A stretch of 64,000 nucleotides of DNA from Demetria terragena DSM 11295 (GCF_000376825.1 NZ_AQXW01000004.1:2604001-2668000), one strand, 5' to 3'. Shown: positions 29,915 to 38,934, numbered from the stretch's first letter. Made by a program: numbers and translations. Notes: generated by a model not told the origin, from the sequence alone.

Positions 29915-30649
29915 GTGTCCCAGCGCACCCGCGGGCGCCATCGCGCACCGAGTCGGCTGTCGACATCAGTCACCACCACGGCTCGTGTTTCAGCGGCGAT
30001 GGCGGTGTCGGGCAGCCTGATTGCTGCCGTGAGCGTGCCCGCCAACGCTGGCCCCACCAAGGCCGTCGCCACCGTGGTTGTTCCCGACGAACTCAAATAC
30101 CCCATGGGCGTCGAGCCCTCGGCCGCGCTGGCCGCCGCTCCCGCTGACATGCAGGCGGGCGTGCCGCCCATGCCAAAGGCTGAAGTCGCCCGCGGCTTCA
30201 AGCGCCCGGCGCCTGAGCCCGCACCGCCGGAGGCAGCGGAGGGCTCAAGCAGCACTCCCGCACCGGCCTCCGCGTCGTCCACTGACTCCGCCCCCGCGGA
30301 TCAGCCGTCGGGGAATACTGCGAGCGCGATCGACGTCGCGAAGAAGTACATCGGAACTCCCTATGTCTTCGGTGGCACGACCTCTGCGGGCTTCGACTGC
30401 TCGGGCTTCACCAGCCAAGTGTTCCGGGAGCTCGGCGTCACGCTGCCGCGTACCGCCCGCGCGCAGCAGGCGATGGCAACCCGCGTCAGCGACCCCAAGC
30501 CGGGCGACCTGGTGTTTCGCAACTTCCCCGCGACCCACGTCGGTATTTACGTCGGCCCGGGCATGATGATCGATTCGAACCGTCCCGGCACCACCGTGAG
30601 CATCCACAAGATGTGGGGCGGCAACTTCAGCTACGGCCGGGTCGGCTGA
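29915..30649 (+). CDS. Secreted NlpC/P60 peptidoglycan hydrolase
   Basis: 244 residues. A twin-basic N-terminus and a hydrophobic stretch (about 17-45, ending PANAG) form a signal peptide. A Pro/Ala/Ser-rich linker (about 85-135) leads to the NlpC/P60 domain with nucleophile Cys162 (AGFDCSGF) and His208 (ATHVGIYVGPG). The domain cuts peptidoglycan stem peptides between D-iso-Glu and diamino acid. I start at GTG 29915 after GAAAGGG; the ATG at 29888 would place nine odd residues before it. The upstream gap is too short for a c-di-AMP riboswitch. Confidence 0.9.
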   Translation: MSQRTRGRHRAPSRLSTSVTTTARVSAAMAVSGSLIAAVSVPANAGPTKAVATVVVPDELKYPMGVEPSAALAAAPADMQAGVPPMPKAEVARGFKRPAPEPAPPEAAEGSSSTPAPASASSTDSAPADQPSGNTASAIDVAKKYIGTPYVFGGTTSAGFDCSGFTSQVFRELGVTLPRTARAQQAMATRVSDPKPGDLVFRNFPATHVGIYVGPGMMIDSNRPGTTVSIHKMWGGNFSYGRVG

Positions 30650-30659
30650 CCCGCACCTT

Positions 30660-31406
30660 CTAGCGACGGCGCGAGAGTCGCTCTGCGACGGCCGGCCACA
30701 CTGCCCTCGGCGCTAGCCGTACGAGCCGCATTGGCCGAGCCAGCCGCCCTGGGAAGGCGATGTGGTGGCGCTCGCGCTCGAGTCCATCGCAGACTGCTCG
30801 AGCCGCGGTGTCGGGGTCGATCGCCGCCGGCAGACCCGGAAGTGACTGGCCTGCCGACGAGCGAACCCCGGCCGGTGTCGCAGTGGCCACTTTGATGTTG
30901 TAGCGGCGAGCGTCAATAGCGAGTGACTCCAACAAGTTTCGCAGTCCCGCCTTGGCCGCGCCAAATGCTTCTTCTGATGGATACCCGCGGAAGGCAGCAG
31001 GCGCGATGAACCCGACGATGGTGCCTGATCGGCGTTCGATCATGGACGGAAGGACGGCGCCGATCGCGTTGCTCGCGCCCACCAGGGAAACGTTGACAAC
31101 ATCGGCGAATGCCTGCCGATCCCAGTCAGCGATATCGATCTGTCGAGTCTCCGCCGCGGTGAAAACCAAGATATCCACGGGGCCAAGTTCGTGATGAACG
31201 GTCCGCGCGGCCGCGTCAAGCGACTCCGGGTCCGTGACGTCAGCAGGAGCGGCGAGCATCGCCCCGCCAGAGACCTCGTCGAGGGTTTCTCGGCGTCGGG
31301 CGGTGATCGCGACCCGTGCGCCACGCGCTTGCATCTCGCGCGCGATGGCGGCGCCGATGCCGGTGGAGGCACCGACGACCCACACCACCTGGTGCTGCAG
31401 ATCCAT
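30660..31406 (-). CDS. SDR-family protein lacking the catalytic Tyr and Ser
   Basis: 248 residues. It has the short-chain dehydrogenase fold with the cofactor motif GASTGIGAA (12-20). In the active site the YxxxK motif reads FGAAK: Phe148 replaces Tyr, and Lys152 is kept. The Ser normally 13 residues before Tyr is Ala135 (GFIAPAAF). Thus two of the three core catalytic residues are absent, and it may be a pseudoenzyme or use another mechanism. The C-terminus is Arg-rich (ERLSRRR). It is convergent with the NlpC gene. Confidence 0.88.
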   Translation of the reverse strand: MDLQHQVVWVVGASTGIGAAIAREMQARGARVAITARRRETLDEVSGGAMLAAPADVTDPESLDAAARTVHHELGPVDILVFTAAETRQIDIADWDRQAFADVVNVSLVGASNAIGAVLPSMIERRSGTIVGFIAPAAFRGYPSEEAFGAAKAGLRNLLESLAIDARRYNIKVATATPAGVRSSAGQSLPGLPAAIDPDTAARAVCDGLERERHHIAFPGRLARPMRLVRLAPRAVWPAVAERLSRRR

Positions 31407-31525
31407 GGCTGCTCCTCACGATCCCGGGGCTCTCACGCTATCGGGCAAGTCCCGCTCGGGTTGCACCGGGCGATGAGGTAGGCGCACCAGGCGCTCTTGT
31501 CCCAGCCCGTCATCGAGGCCGTTCG

Positions 31526-32446
31526 TTAGGCCGTGCTGTGCGCTCCCGTCATCAGGCCGGCGAGGTCCTCGGGATGCAGGAACGACGGTGGTGGAGGTGG
31601 TCCCCAGTTGAACAGCCCGGCCGCTCCTTCGAGCACCTCCGGTTCCCAGATCTCATCTTCGGGGATGACGTCCATGTCGGAGAAGTACTCCGAGAAGTTG
31701 CCGGCTGGATCCTTCAGGTACCAAAAGAAGTTCGAGCCTGCGTGGTGGCGGCCGAGGCCCCAGACGTGGCGCTCGGGACTGCCCTCGAGCATCGCGAACG
31801 CGCCGCGACCCACGTCGTCGATGTCGTCGACCTGCCAACTGGTGTGGTGCAGGTAGTTCACCGGCGACTGCAACGCGAGAAAGTTGTGGTGGTCGGTAGA
31901 GCAGCGCATGAACGCGCCCTTGTCGCCGATGTAGTCCGAGACCTTGAAGCCGAGGCCTTCGGTGAAGAAGTGCATCGTGCGCTTAAGGTCAGTTGTCCCG
32001 GCGACCGCGTGGCCGAGTCGGCGCGGTCTGACCCGGTCAGTACGGACCACTCCAGGCGCACGCCCGCTGCGGTCGATCCGACCGGGGCCGTTGTACGGCG
32101 TCGCGACCGATGCGTCTTGAACGAGCCTGGGCAGGACCCGAATTCGCACGGTGAATCCCGAAACCGGCTCCTGTGCGAGGAGTGCCTCGCCATCGAGCTC
32201 CGCCCGCAGACCAAGGCGCTGCACGTTCGCGGCGATTCGGGCCAGGTCATCGGTGTCGTCGGCCGCGACACCGAGCTCGATGAGTTGGCGGCGGGGTGCC
32301 GAAACGATCTTGAGCTGCTCGCCACCGTCGCGAGTGCTGAGCTTGCCGTCCACTCCGGGCGCTAGGCCGAAGTCGGTGTAGTAGGCGTGCGTGGCCTCGA
32401 CGTCGGGGACACCCATCGTGACGTGACTGAGTCGGTGCAGGCTCAT
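31526..32446 (-). CDS. Extradiol ring-cleavage dioxygenase (VOC family)
   Basis: 306 residues with two VOC modules. The catalytic C-terminal module keeps the metal triad: His146 (RLGHAVAG), a His in YLHHTSWQV (about 200-201), and Glu253 (NFSEYFSDMD). These bind Fe2+ or Mn2+ in catechol 2,3-dioxygenase-like enzymes that open catechols beside the hydroxyls. The gene leads directly to a FAH-family gene and a hydroxylase on the same strand, so the cluster likely hydroxylates, cleaves and hydrolyses one aromatic compound. The compound is unknown. Confidence 0.9.
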   Translation of the reverse strand: MSLHRLSHVTMGVPDVEATHAYYTDFGLAPGVDGKLSTRDGGEQLKIVSAPRRQLIELGVAADDTDDLARIAANVQRLGLRAELDGEALLAQEPVSGFTVRIRVLPRLVQDASVATPYNGPGRIDRSGRAPGVVRTDRVRPRRLGHAVAGTTDLKRTMHFFTEGLGFKVSDYIGDKGAFMRCSTDHHNFLALQSPVNYLHHTSWQVDDIDDVGRGAFAMLEGSPERHVWGLGRHHAGSNFFWYLKDPAGNFSEYFSDMDVIPEDEIWEPEVLEGAAGLFNWGPPPPPSFLHPEDLAGLMTGAHSTA

Positions 32447-32453
32447 GGCATTC

Positions 32454-33311
32454 TCACTTCCCGTCGGCTGCTACGAAATGTTGTCGCAGCTCGCCGACTC
32501 CTTCGACCGTACTGACCAGGGTTTGCCCGGCAGCGATGTATTTTTGTGGGTCGCGTCCAAGGCCGACCCCCGCCGGGGTGCCGGTGAAAAGCAGGTCACC
32601 GGGGTAGAGCGTGATGATCTTGGAGAGCTCGGCGATGAGGCGCGGTACCGACACAATGAGATTGCTCGTCCGCCCGTCTTGCAGCGTTTCGCCGTCGAGT
32701 TCGCAGTGCAGGGCGAGGTCGTCCGGATCCGGCACCTCGTCGGTTGTCACGAGGAATGGACCGGTGGGGCTGAAGCCGGAAAAGGACTTCCCGAGCCCGA
32801 ATTGCGGTGCGGGCCCAGCAAGTTGCGTGACCCGTTCGGAGAGGTCCTGACCGGCGGTGATCCCAGCGACATGCTCCCAGGCATCGGCCTCGTCGATGTT
32901 GTATGTCGTGCTTCCGATCACGGCCACGAGTTCGACCTCCCAGTCGGTATTGCCACCTTCGGGCAGCACTACTTTGGTAACCGGTCCGCTCAGGCTGCTG
33001 AGAAACTTCGGGAACACCGGCGGCAATCCCTTCGGGGCCTCGAACCCTGACTCCATGGCATGTTCGGTGTAGTTGAGTCCGATGCCGAGGATCTGGCGCG
33101 GGTCCGGCGATGGAGGTCCCAAGGCCGCGGGGTCGTATGCCGCGGCTTCGGTGAGCGGCGCCGCCTGCGCCCAGTCGCGGAAGGCACCCCACTCGGAGAA
33201 GAGAGGCGCCGGTTCGGGTCCAAAACGCCCGTCACTGGCCTGGTGCACATCGACCGCGAGGTCGTCTGGTGTGATCAGGACGGCGCGGCCGTCGAGGTTT
33301 GCGAGCTTCAT
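32454..33311 (-). CDS. Fumarylacetoacetate hydrolase-family protein
   Basis: 285 residues. The FAH fold is seen from about 70 on: ILGIGLNYTEHA, metal ligands Glu125 and Glu127 (DWEVELVAVIG), Asp156 (AGQDLSER), and KSFSGFSPTGPFLVT. These enzymes hydrolyse or decarboxylate ring-cleavage products such as acylpyruvates, using Mg2+ or Mn2+. The stop is seven bases from the dioxygenase start, so both belong to one operon. Confidence 0.92.
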   Translation of the reverse strand: MKLANLDGRAVLITPDDLAVDVHQASDGRFGPEPAPLFSEWGAFRDWAQAAPLTEAAAYDPAALGPPSPDPRQILGIGLNYTEHAMESGFEAPKGLPPVFPKFLSSLSGPVTKVVLPEGGNTDWEVELVAVIGSTTYNIDEADAWEHVAGITAGQDLSERVTQLAGPAPQFGLGKSFSGFSPTGPFLVTTDEVPDPDDLALHCELDGETLQDGRTSNLIVSVPRLIAELSKIITLYPGDLLFTGTPAGVGLGRDPQKYIAAGQTLVSTVEGVGELRQHFVAADGK

Positions 33312-33336
33312 CGAGTCTCCAGGTGGGTGAGGTTGG

Positions 33337-35103
33337 TCAGTCAGTGCGGGCGAGTACGCGGCGAAGCGCGAGCTCTAGATCGCCCGAGGGATCGTTAGTC
33401 AGGTGATGGGCGCGCCATGCCACGTGGTGGTCGGGACGTACGAGCAGTGCCCCGGAGTCGCCTATCTCGCGCAGCGCAGCCCATCGGCCGAGCACATCGG
33501 CGTGGTCTCCGCCGGCGCCGATCACGTGGCTTGTGACAGGGATGCCGAGGGCCGCAGCCGCCTTCTGTGCGGCATCAGCCCAGGGTTCTCCACCAATCCC
33601 GGTCAGCACGGTGAACTCCCCGCGGCCGCCCAGGTCGAGCGTGGATGTCGCGACGCGTTCGTGCTCCACCCAGGCATGCGGAAGGCGGGCACCCGGATGG
33701 GTGGTGGGGTGGTCGTACAGCTCCGGATCGCGGGTCGGCTTTGGCCAGGGCGAGCCGTCGTCGATGACGGCCGATGACTCATAGCGTTGGCCGAGTTCGA
33801 CTCCGAGCGCATTGAATTGGTAGTTCTGCAGGGCAACCGCTTCGGCGAGCTCGCGTCGTCGTCGCTCACCCACGGGGCCAGGGGCGCGTAATCCGTCAAG
33901 CGCGGACTGGCCTTCCTCGGCGGTCTGGCCGGGCTCGAAACCGAGCGCCTTGGAGATCGGCCGCATGTCACCGACGCTCTGCATGGCTCGGTCGACGACG
34001 CCGCGGCCGACTGGCTGTCGCTCGTCGGTGTAGGTCGCCAGGAGTTCCTCACCTGCCTTGCCCTGGAGCACGAGAGCAAGCTTCCAGGCCAGGTTGAAGG
34101 AGTCCTGGATCGAGGTGTTGGTGCCCAGCCCGTTGGCCGGTGGGTGCCGATGGGCCGCGTCGCCTGCCAGGAATACGCGCCCGATCTGGTACTTCTGGGC
34201 GATCAGGTGGTTGATCTGCCACAGGCTCGTCGCCTTGATCTTGAGGTCGATGTCGGGGTCGCCGATGGTGGCGCGGGCACGGGCGATGACGGCCTCCTCT
34301 GAGAGGTCGGGCTCGCCCTCGGCCGGGTCGTACATGAACAGCAGCACCCATTCGGTCCACGGTTTGACGCAGATCCATGTGCCCGAACCGACCCAATAGT
34401 CGTTGCCCGGCTGGCACATCCAGTACAGAGTGCCGGGGCGATAGGCGGCGTACTTCGTGAGGTCGGCCTCTAACCACACGTTGGCCGCGGCGCCGAGGCC
34501 CGATTCTCCGTCGAAGGCGAAGTCCAACTGCTCCGCAACCGTGGAGCGGCCACCGTCCGCGCCGACGACGTACCGGGCCCGAATGGTCTGCTTGGTCTGC
34601 TCGGTGCCTGAATCGCGCTGTCGCACGACTGCTGTGACCCCGTCGGTGTCCTGAGACACGGAGATGAGTTCGGTTGAGAAACGCAGGTCGGCACCGCGGG
34701 CCTCGGCGCCCTCGCGCAGCACCGGTTCGAGGATGTGCTGGGGGATATTGCACATGCTGGTTGGGCTGGCTAGTTCGTAGTCCATCCGTCGCTCCGGGCC
34801 GCTGCCCCACGTGAGCAGCCGGGCGATCTCTTCGTCGGCAAAACTGGTCGCCCAGACGTTATTGCCCATCAGTTCGTTGGGGGTGGCCGCGGCCCGTACG
34901 TCGTCCTCGAGGTCGAGGTCGCGGAACACCTCCATCGTGCGCTGGTTGGTGATGTGCGCGCGGGGTGAATGGGCCGTGCTGGCGTACTTAGTGACAGTGA
35001 CGGCATCGACGCCGTACGTCGCCAGCAGCGCCGCCATCGTGAGGCCCGCGGGGCCAGCGCCCACGATCAGGACATCGGTGTGAACCGCGGACGTCATGGT
35101 CAT
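33337..35103 (-). CDS. FAD-dependent aromatic hydroxylase (phenol hydroxylase-like)
   Basis: 588 residues of group A flavin monooxygenase: FAD site VLIVGAGPAGLT (12-22), RAHITNQRTMEVFRDL, and the second FAD motif GDAAHRHPPANGLG near 315, plus a C-terminal thioredoxin-like domain. AGGAGG lies about six bases before ATG 35103, which I take as the start. The longer frame reaching 35493 crosses the AT-rich control region and the GntR gene, so it is not real. Best matches by motif are 2,4-dichlorophenol-6-monooxygenase and MhpA-type enzymes. It is the first gene of the catabolic operon. Confidence 0.92.
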   Translation of the reverse strand: MTMTSAVHTDVLIVGAGPAGLTMAALLATYGVDAVTVTKYASTAHSPRAHITNQRTMEVFRDLDLEDDVRAAATPNELMGNNVWATSFADEEIARLLTWGSGPERRMDYELASPTSMCNIPQHILEPVLREGAEARGADLRFSTELISVSQDTDGVTAVVRQRDSGTEQTKQTIRARYVVGADGGRSTVAEQLDFAFDGESGLGAAANVWLEADLTKYAAYRPGTLYWMCQPGNDYWVGSGTWICVKPWTEWVLLFMYDPAEGEPDLSEEAVIARARATIGDPDIDLKIKATSLWQINHLIAQKYQIGRVFLAGDAAHRHPPANGLGTNTSIQDSFNLAWKLALVLQGKAGEELLATYTDERQPVGRGVVDRAMQSVGDMRPISKALGFEPGQTAEEGQSALDGLRAPGPVGERRRRELAEAVALQNYQFNALGVELGQRYESSAVIDDGSPWPKPTRDPELYDHPTTHPGARLPHAWVEHERVATSTLDLGGRGEFTVLTGIGGEPWADAAQKAAAALGIPVTSHVIGAGGDHADVLGRWAALREIGDSGALLVRPDHHVAWRAHHLTNDPSGDLELALRRVLARTD

Positions 35104-35159
35104 CTTGGCCTCCTGAGGTGCCAGGTCAGCGGTCGTGCAGGTGACCGCCCTCACAGTGT

Positions 35160-35233
35160 GCGACGAAGAGTTTCGAAAAACAAGATATATTCGAATATTT
35201 AGTTGATCTTCGTAAACCTGGTATGGTTGTTTC
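35160..35233. promoter_or_regulatory. AT-rich divergent control region with ATATTCGAATAT palindrome
   Basis: Between the hydroxylase and the GntR gene, this stretch is far richer in A and T than its surroundings. A perfect 12-bp palindrome ATATTCGAATAT lies at 35187-35198. It is the best candidate site for the GntR repressor and probably overlaps both promoters. Confidence 0.6.
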
Positions 35234-35920
35234 GTGGCCGCCAGACGCACACGAGCGAACATCGAGACCGTGCACGCGGCGCTGCGCGCGGACCTCCTGG
35301 GCGGTGTGCACGCGCCCGAGTCCAAGCTGAAGTTTGCGGCGCTATGTGAGAAATACGGCGCCAGCGTGAGTGTGATCCGGGAGGCGCTATCCCGGCTGGC
35401 TGAGCAAGGCCTCGTCGAAGCAGAGCCTCGGGTGGGGTTCCGAGTCCGCGCAGTCAGCGTTGAGGATCTGCGCGAACTCACCGCCGCCCGCATCGAGATC
35501 GAAACGCTGGCGTTGCGACGCGCTATCGAAGGCGGCGGAGTGGACTGGGAGTCCGAATTGATCGCCGCTCATCACCGGTTGGAACGCGCGCCGCTGCTCA
35601 CCCAGGACGAACCGCCTCGAGTGTCCGACGACTGGGAAGCGGCCCATGGCCGCTTCCACGCCGCGCTGCTCGACGGCTGCAACAACTCATGGCTGCTTGG
35701 GATCACCTGCATGCTGCGCGACGCGTCGGAGTTCTATCGCAGGTGGTCTCAACTGCATGAGCCGGACCGCGACGTAACCGCTGAACACCGCGCGATCCTG
35801 GAAGCAGTTCTTGACCGTGATGCCGACACCGCAGCGGAACGACTCAGCTCCCACTACCGCCACACGTCGGACATCGTGGAGCGAGCGCTTCGCCCGCCCC
35901 AGGTAGCCGAACCGAACTGA
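35234..35920 (+). CDS. GntR/FadR-family transcriptional regulator (FCD domain)
   Basis: 228 residues. The N-terminal winged helix (about 1-75) contains KYGASVSVIREALSRLAEQGLVEAEP. The C-terminal FCD domain has HGRFHAALLDGCNN, EHRAILEAVLDRDADTAAERLSSHYRH, with the Asp/His metal positions of the family. It starts at GTG 35234. It is divergent from the hydroxylase and followed by an isochorismatase-family gene, so it likely represses both sides until a ring metabolite binds. Confidence 0.92.
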   Translation: MAARRTRANIETVHAALRADLLGGVHAPESKLKFAALCEKYGASVSVIREALSRLAEQGLVEAEPRVGFRVRAVSVEDLRELTAARIEIETLALRRAIEGGGVDWESELIAAHHRLERAPLLTQDEPPRVSDDWEAAHGRFHAALLDGCNNSWLLGITCMLRDASEFYRRWSQLHEPDRDVTAEHRAILEAVLDRDADTAAERLSSHYRHTSDIVERALRPPQVAEPN

Positions 35921-35949
35921 CCGTAGAAGCGATCGAAGGAGACGCCTCC

Positions 35950-36609
35950 ATGACCAAAACCGCAGCAGAGCCAATCCGTGATCCGAAAGCCGACCACCTG
36001 CTCACGCCAGAGAATTGCGTGGTCGTCCTGATCGACTATCAGCCCGAGCAATACTCAACGATCACCTCCAGCACGGTCGAGGAGATTGACCTGAACGTGC
36101 TGGCGCTCGCCAAGTTTGCCCGCATGTATGGCGTGCCGACGATCATCTCGACCGTCGGTGTTGACCTGGGCGTCAACGAAGGAACGAAACAATCAATCCT
36201 CGATGAGTTGCCCGGGATTCCGGAGATCGATCGGACTGGGGTCAATGCCTGGGAGGATGACGAGTTCCGCGCAGCCGTCGAGGCGAGTGGGCGGAAGAAG
36301 GTCGTGATCGCAGGTCTGTGGACCGAGGTGTGCATGACCTTCCCGACTCTGGACATGCTGGCCGAGGGGTACGAGGTCTACCCGGTCGCCGATGCTGTCG
36401 GCGGGATCAGCCCGGCCTCGCATGAGCGCGCGTTCGAGCGGGTCATTGCCGCGGGAGCTCGTCCCATTACCGCAATCTCTTTCGGCAGCGAGTTGATGCG
36501 CAACTGGGCTCGCGAGGACTCAGACAATTTGCGCACCGTGATGGGTTGGTACTTTCCCGAGCGCGAGCGCCTCGGGTTCGGACACCGCGCGAAGGAGGGG
36601 AACGCATGA
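35950..36609 (+). CDS. Isochorismatase-family hydrolase (YcaC-like)
   Basis: 219 residues. Cysteine hydrolase fold: Asp29 (VVVLIDYQPEQ), GVNAWEDDEF, and nucleophile Cys128 in AGLWTEVCMTFPTLDMLAEGYEV, followed by VADAVGGIS. The closest recognised pattern is YcaC. I could not place the third catalytic residue (Lys) with certainty. It follows the GntR gene and overlaps the next gene by four bases (ATGA). It may hydrolyse an amide or other product linked to the catabolic cluster across the divergent region. Confidence 0.85.
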   Translation: MTKTAAEPIRDPKADHLLTPENCVVVLIDYQPEQYSTITSSTVEEIDLNVLALAKFARMYGVPTIISTVGVDLGVNEGTKQSILDELPGIPEIDRTGVNAWEDDEFRAAVEASGRKKVVIAGLWTEVCMTFPTLDMLAEGYEVYPVADAVGGISPASHERAFERVIAAGARPITAISFGSELMRNWAREDSDNLRTVMGWYFPERERLGFGHRAKEGNA

Positions 36610-36908
36610 CCGAAATTCAGGACATTTACTTCGCCCACGCCCCGGATCGCCGCCGTTACGAGATCCGCGACGGCGAGACGGTTGCTGGGTTCACGCAGTA
36701 CCGCCTGCCCGACGACCAGCACGTCGACTTCGTGCATACCGAGGTCGACGAGGCGTACAACGGACGCGGCCTGGCTTCTGGCCTGGTGAGTTTTGCGCTC
36801 GCGGATGTGCGCAAGTCGGGCAAGCGGATCATCCCGCACTGCCCTTACGTCGCGAGCTGGATCACGCGCCACCCCGAGTACAACGACATCACCGACGTGC
36901 CAGCGTAG
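36606..36908 (+). CDS. Small GNAT-type acetyltransferase (YjdJ-like, PF14542)
   Basis: 100 residues. The fold is a minimal GNAT with HVDFVHTEVDEAYNGRGLASGLVSFAL as the acetyl-CoA region and the characteristic end IIPHCPYVASWITRHPEY, whose Cys is conserved in this small group. The ATG overlaps the isochorismatase stop (ATGA). It is the last gene of the GntR operon. Its acceptor is unknown. Confidence 0.88.
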   Translation: MTEIQDIYFAHAPDRRRYEIRDGETVAGFTQYRLPDDQHVDFVHTEVDEAYNGRGLASGLVSFALADVRKSGKRIIPHCPYVASWITRHPEYNDITDVPA

Positions 36909-36959
36909 GATCGCGAACTCGCGCGAGCCGTCCGGGTGGTTAAGGGGTAGACCAAGATT

Positions 36960-37211
36960 ATGGTGGCCGATGTGGTCGGGGCCCTGGTTGCAGTGGCCTG
37001 CATATCAGTGGTGTTTTTTGCGTCGCGCCTGGCGGCGATAGGACGGTCAGAGTTCAGCGACTCGAGTTTCAGGACATTCGTTTATTTGGCGGCCGGCGGC
37101 TTTGCCTACAACTACCCAGTGGGCGAGGACGCCGTGCGATGGATGCTATTCGTGCTGATCGTTGGAGTCGGCCTCGGCTATTTCAGCCGAAAGGTTCGCG
37201 AGCCGACGTGA
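36960..37211 (+). CDS. 83-residue small membrane protein
   Basis: Hydrophobic helices at about 4-22 (ADVVGALVAVACISVVFFAS) and 62-76 (MLFVLIVGVGLGYFSR), with a basic end. AAGGGG lies some 10 bases before the ATG, an acceptable ribosome site. I do not recognise a family. It is followed by the tRNA-Arg gene on the other strand. Composition is slightly lower in G and C than its neighbours. Confidence 0.55.
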   Translation: MVADVVGALVAVACISVVFFASRLAAIGRSEFSDSSFRTFVYLAAGGFAYNYPVGEDAVRWMLFVLIVGVGLGYFSRKVREPT

Positions 37212-37307
37212 CATACATCGAAAGACCGGCCACTTGAGGTGAATGTGGCTGGCGACTGAGCCAAGCGCGGTGTTTCTGTCGCGGTGCGCTGGAGCGGAGA
37301 AAACGTG

Positions 37308-37383
37308 TGGTGCCCTCGGCTGGATTCGAACCAGCGACACCCGCTTTAGGAGAGCGGTGCTCTATCCCCTGAGCTACGAGGGC
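37308..37383 (-). tRNA. tRNA-Arg (anticodon CCU)
   Basis: A complete cloverleaf on the minus strand: acceptor GCCCTCG with CGAGGGC, D-arm GCTCAGGGGATAGAGC, anticodon loop CTCCTAA (CCU), and T-arm CTGGTTCGAATCCAG, then A and an encoded CCA (37308-37310). It reads AGG codons. No integrated element is attached to its 3' end. Confidence 0.95.
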
Positions 37384-37455
37384 GGGGACTGGTCGGTGTG
37401 ATGGCTGTTGGGACACCACACCGACCAGCGGTGACCAAGTGTAGGTGGGGTGTCG

Positions 37456-38763
37456 CTACGACTTGGGCGTGTGTTGCGCAACGGTCAGTTCGGCGGCAAG
37501 TCGTCCTTCTTCGGTCACGAATTCCAACTCACCTGGACCGAAGGTGCCGCTGCGCAGATCGATCTGTTCTTGCAGATAGCGCAGGAAGACCAACAGGAGA
37601 GCCGTCGCCGGAACGGCGAGGAATGCGCCGATGATGCCGTACATGTGGCTGCCGACGGTGACGCTCAGGATGACCAGGCCCGCGTGCAGGTTCATCGAGC
37701 GCGACTGGATCAAGGGCTGCAGGAGGTTGCCCTCGATCTGCTGCACGATGATCACGATTGCCAACACGATGAGCGCCTTGGTGAATGACGTGGACACCAG
37801 GGCGACCAGAACGGCGAGGGCGCCGGCGACGGTGGCGCCGACGATCGGGATGAAGCCAGCAAAGAAGGTGACAGTCGCCAGGGGAAGCCACAGCGGGACC
37901 CCGAGAATGGCGAGCCCGGCGCCGATGAACACGGCGTCGATCGCCGACACCAGGGCCTGCCCGCGAATGTAGCCGCCGAGTGTGCCCCACATGCGGGCAA
38001 AGACTTCGGTGAGGTGGCCACCAACCTGATCCCCGGCAGCGCGGCGGACCCAGGGCGCGAAGCGCGGCCCGTCCTTGATGAAGAAGAAGGCCAGCAGCAA
38101 CGCCAGCAGCAAAGTGACGAAGACCTGCAAGGTCGAGGTGATTCCTCCGACCACGCCACCAGCGATCTGCGCGGCGCTCTCGGAGATCTTGTCGGTCAGG
38201 GCCTTGAAACCCTGGCTGATGTCGTCTTCCTTGAGGTTGAGCGGGGCTCCTTGGGCCCAGTCCTGAACCTCCGCTACGCCCGCGCTGGCCTGCTTGGCCA
38301 AATCCGGAGCCTGCGAGGCGACGGAGGAGCCGATCGCCGTCATCGCGCCCAAGAAGATCACCAGACCGCTGATGACCGATATGGCAGCAGCCGGAGCCGG
38401 ACCCAAGCCCTTGCTGCGCAACCAGCGCGTCGGCGGCCAGAGAACAGTCGCAAGGACCAAGCCCAGCAGGATCGGGAGGATGGCGATCCACAGTGGGCCG
38501 AGGAGTTGCTTCACGATCCACAGCGTCACCAGAATGATGGCGATGCGCAGTGCCCAGATGGACGTCCATCGCACGCCCTCGCCAATCACGGCAGCGCGGT
38601 TTGGTCTGGTCCCCGTCGCGCCTGCCACAAGATCAGGGTCAGGCCCAGCCAGGCGCCCAGCGGCCGGGTCTGGTTGGCCCTGGTCCTGAGTCTGCTTTGC
38701 GTCCGGAACGTCGACAGCCCCTTCAGGGTCTTTCGGTGTGGGCGCGTCGCGCTCGTCGGCCAT
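37456..38763 (-). CDS. AI-2E-family transporter / PerM-like permease
   Basis: 435 residues. An acidic N-terminal tail (1-65) precedes about eight membrane helices, with GVRWTSIWALRIAII at the start of the domain and the conserved IVQQIEGNLLQPLIQSRSMNLHAGLVILSVTVG segment near 350. It belongs to the AI-2E exporter family (TqsA/YdgG, PerM), whose substrates are mostly unproven. It is divergent from the helicase-nuclease, and the gap (38764-38934) holds no clear operator. Confidence 0.9.
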   Translation of the reverse strand: MADERDAPTPKDPEGAVDVPDAKQTQDQGQPDPAAGRLAGPDPDLVAGATGTRPNRAAVIGEGVRWTSIWALRIAIILVTLWIVKQLLGPLWIAILPILLGLVLATVLWPPTRWLRSKGLGPAPAAAISVISGLVIFLGAMTAIGSSVASQAPDLAKQASAGVAEVQDWAQGAPLNLKEDDISQGFKALTDKISESAAQIAGGVVGGITSTLQVFVTLLLALLLAFFFIKDGPRFAPWVRRAAGDQVGGHLTEVFARMWGTLGGYIRGQALVSAIDAVFIGAGLAILGVPLWLPLATVTFFAGFIPIVGATVAGALAVLVALVSTSFTKALIVLAIVIIVQQIEGNLLQPLIQSRSMNLHAGLVILSVTVGSHMYGIIGAFLAVPATALLLVFLRYLQEQIDLRSGTFGPGELEFVTEEGRLAAELTVAQHTPKS

Positions 38764-38934
38764 CGCTTCGTCTCCTACTTAGTGTGCTGTCCCCGCAGGA
38801 CGTGATCAGAGACATCTTCCCCCACCCGATCCGGAATCCCCATTCGCAGCGCGGGACCTGTGGAAGATGGCCCGCTTGCCCTGCGTCGGCGAGGCTCTTC
38901 GGCACCTACAGGTGTGACCACTAGCCTCGGCGGG

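Noticed and set aside
35104-35493. N-terminal extension of the FAD hydroxylase
   Set aside because: Crosses the AT-rich control region and the GntR gene; the FAD motif and ribosome site support ATG 35103.
37308-37383. Integration site at tRNA-Arg
   Set aside because: No integrase, no direct repeat of the tRNA 3' end, and neighbours are ordinary chromosomal genes.
38764-38934. Divergent control element between AI-2E permease and helicase
   Set aside because: No convincing repeat or promoter; helicase start itself is uncertain.
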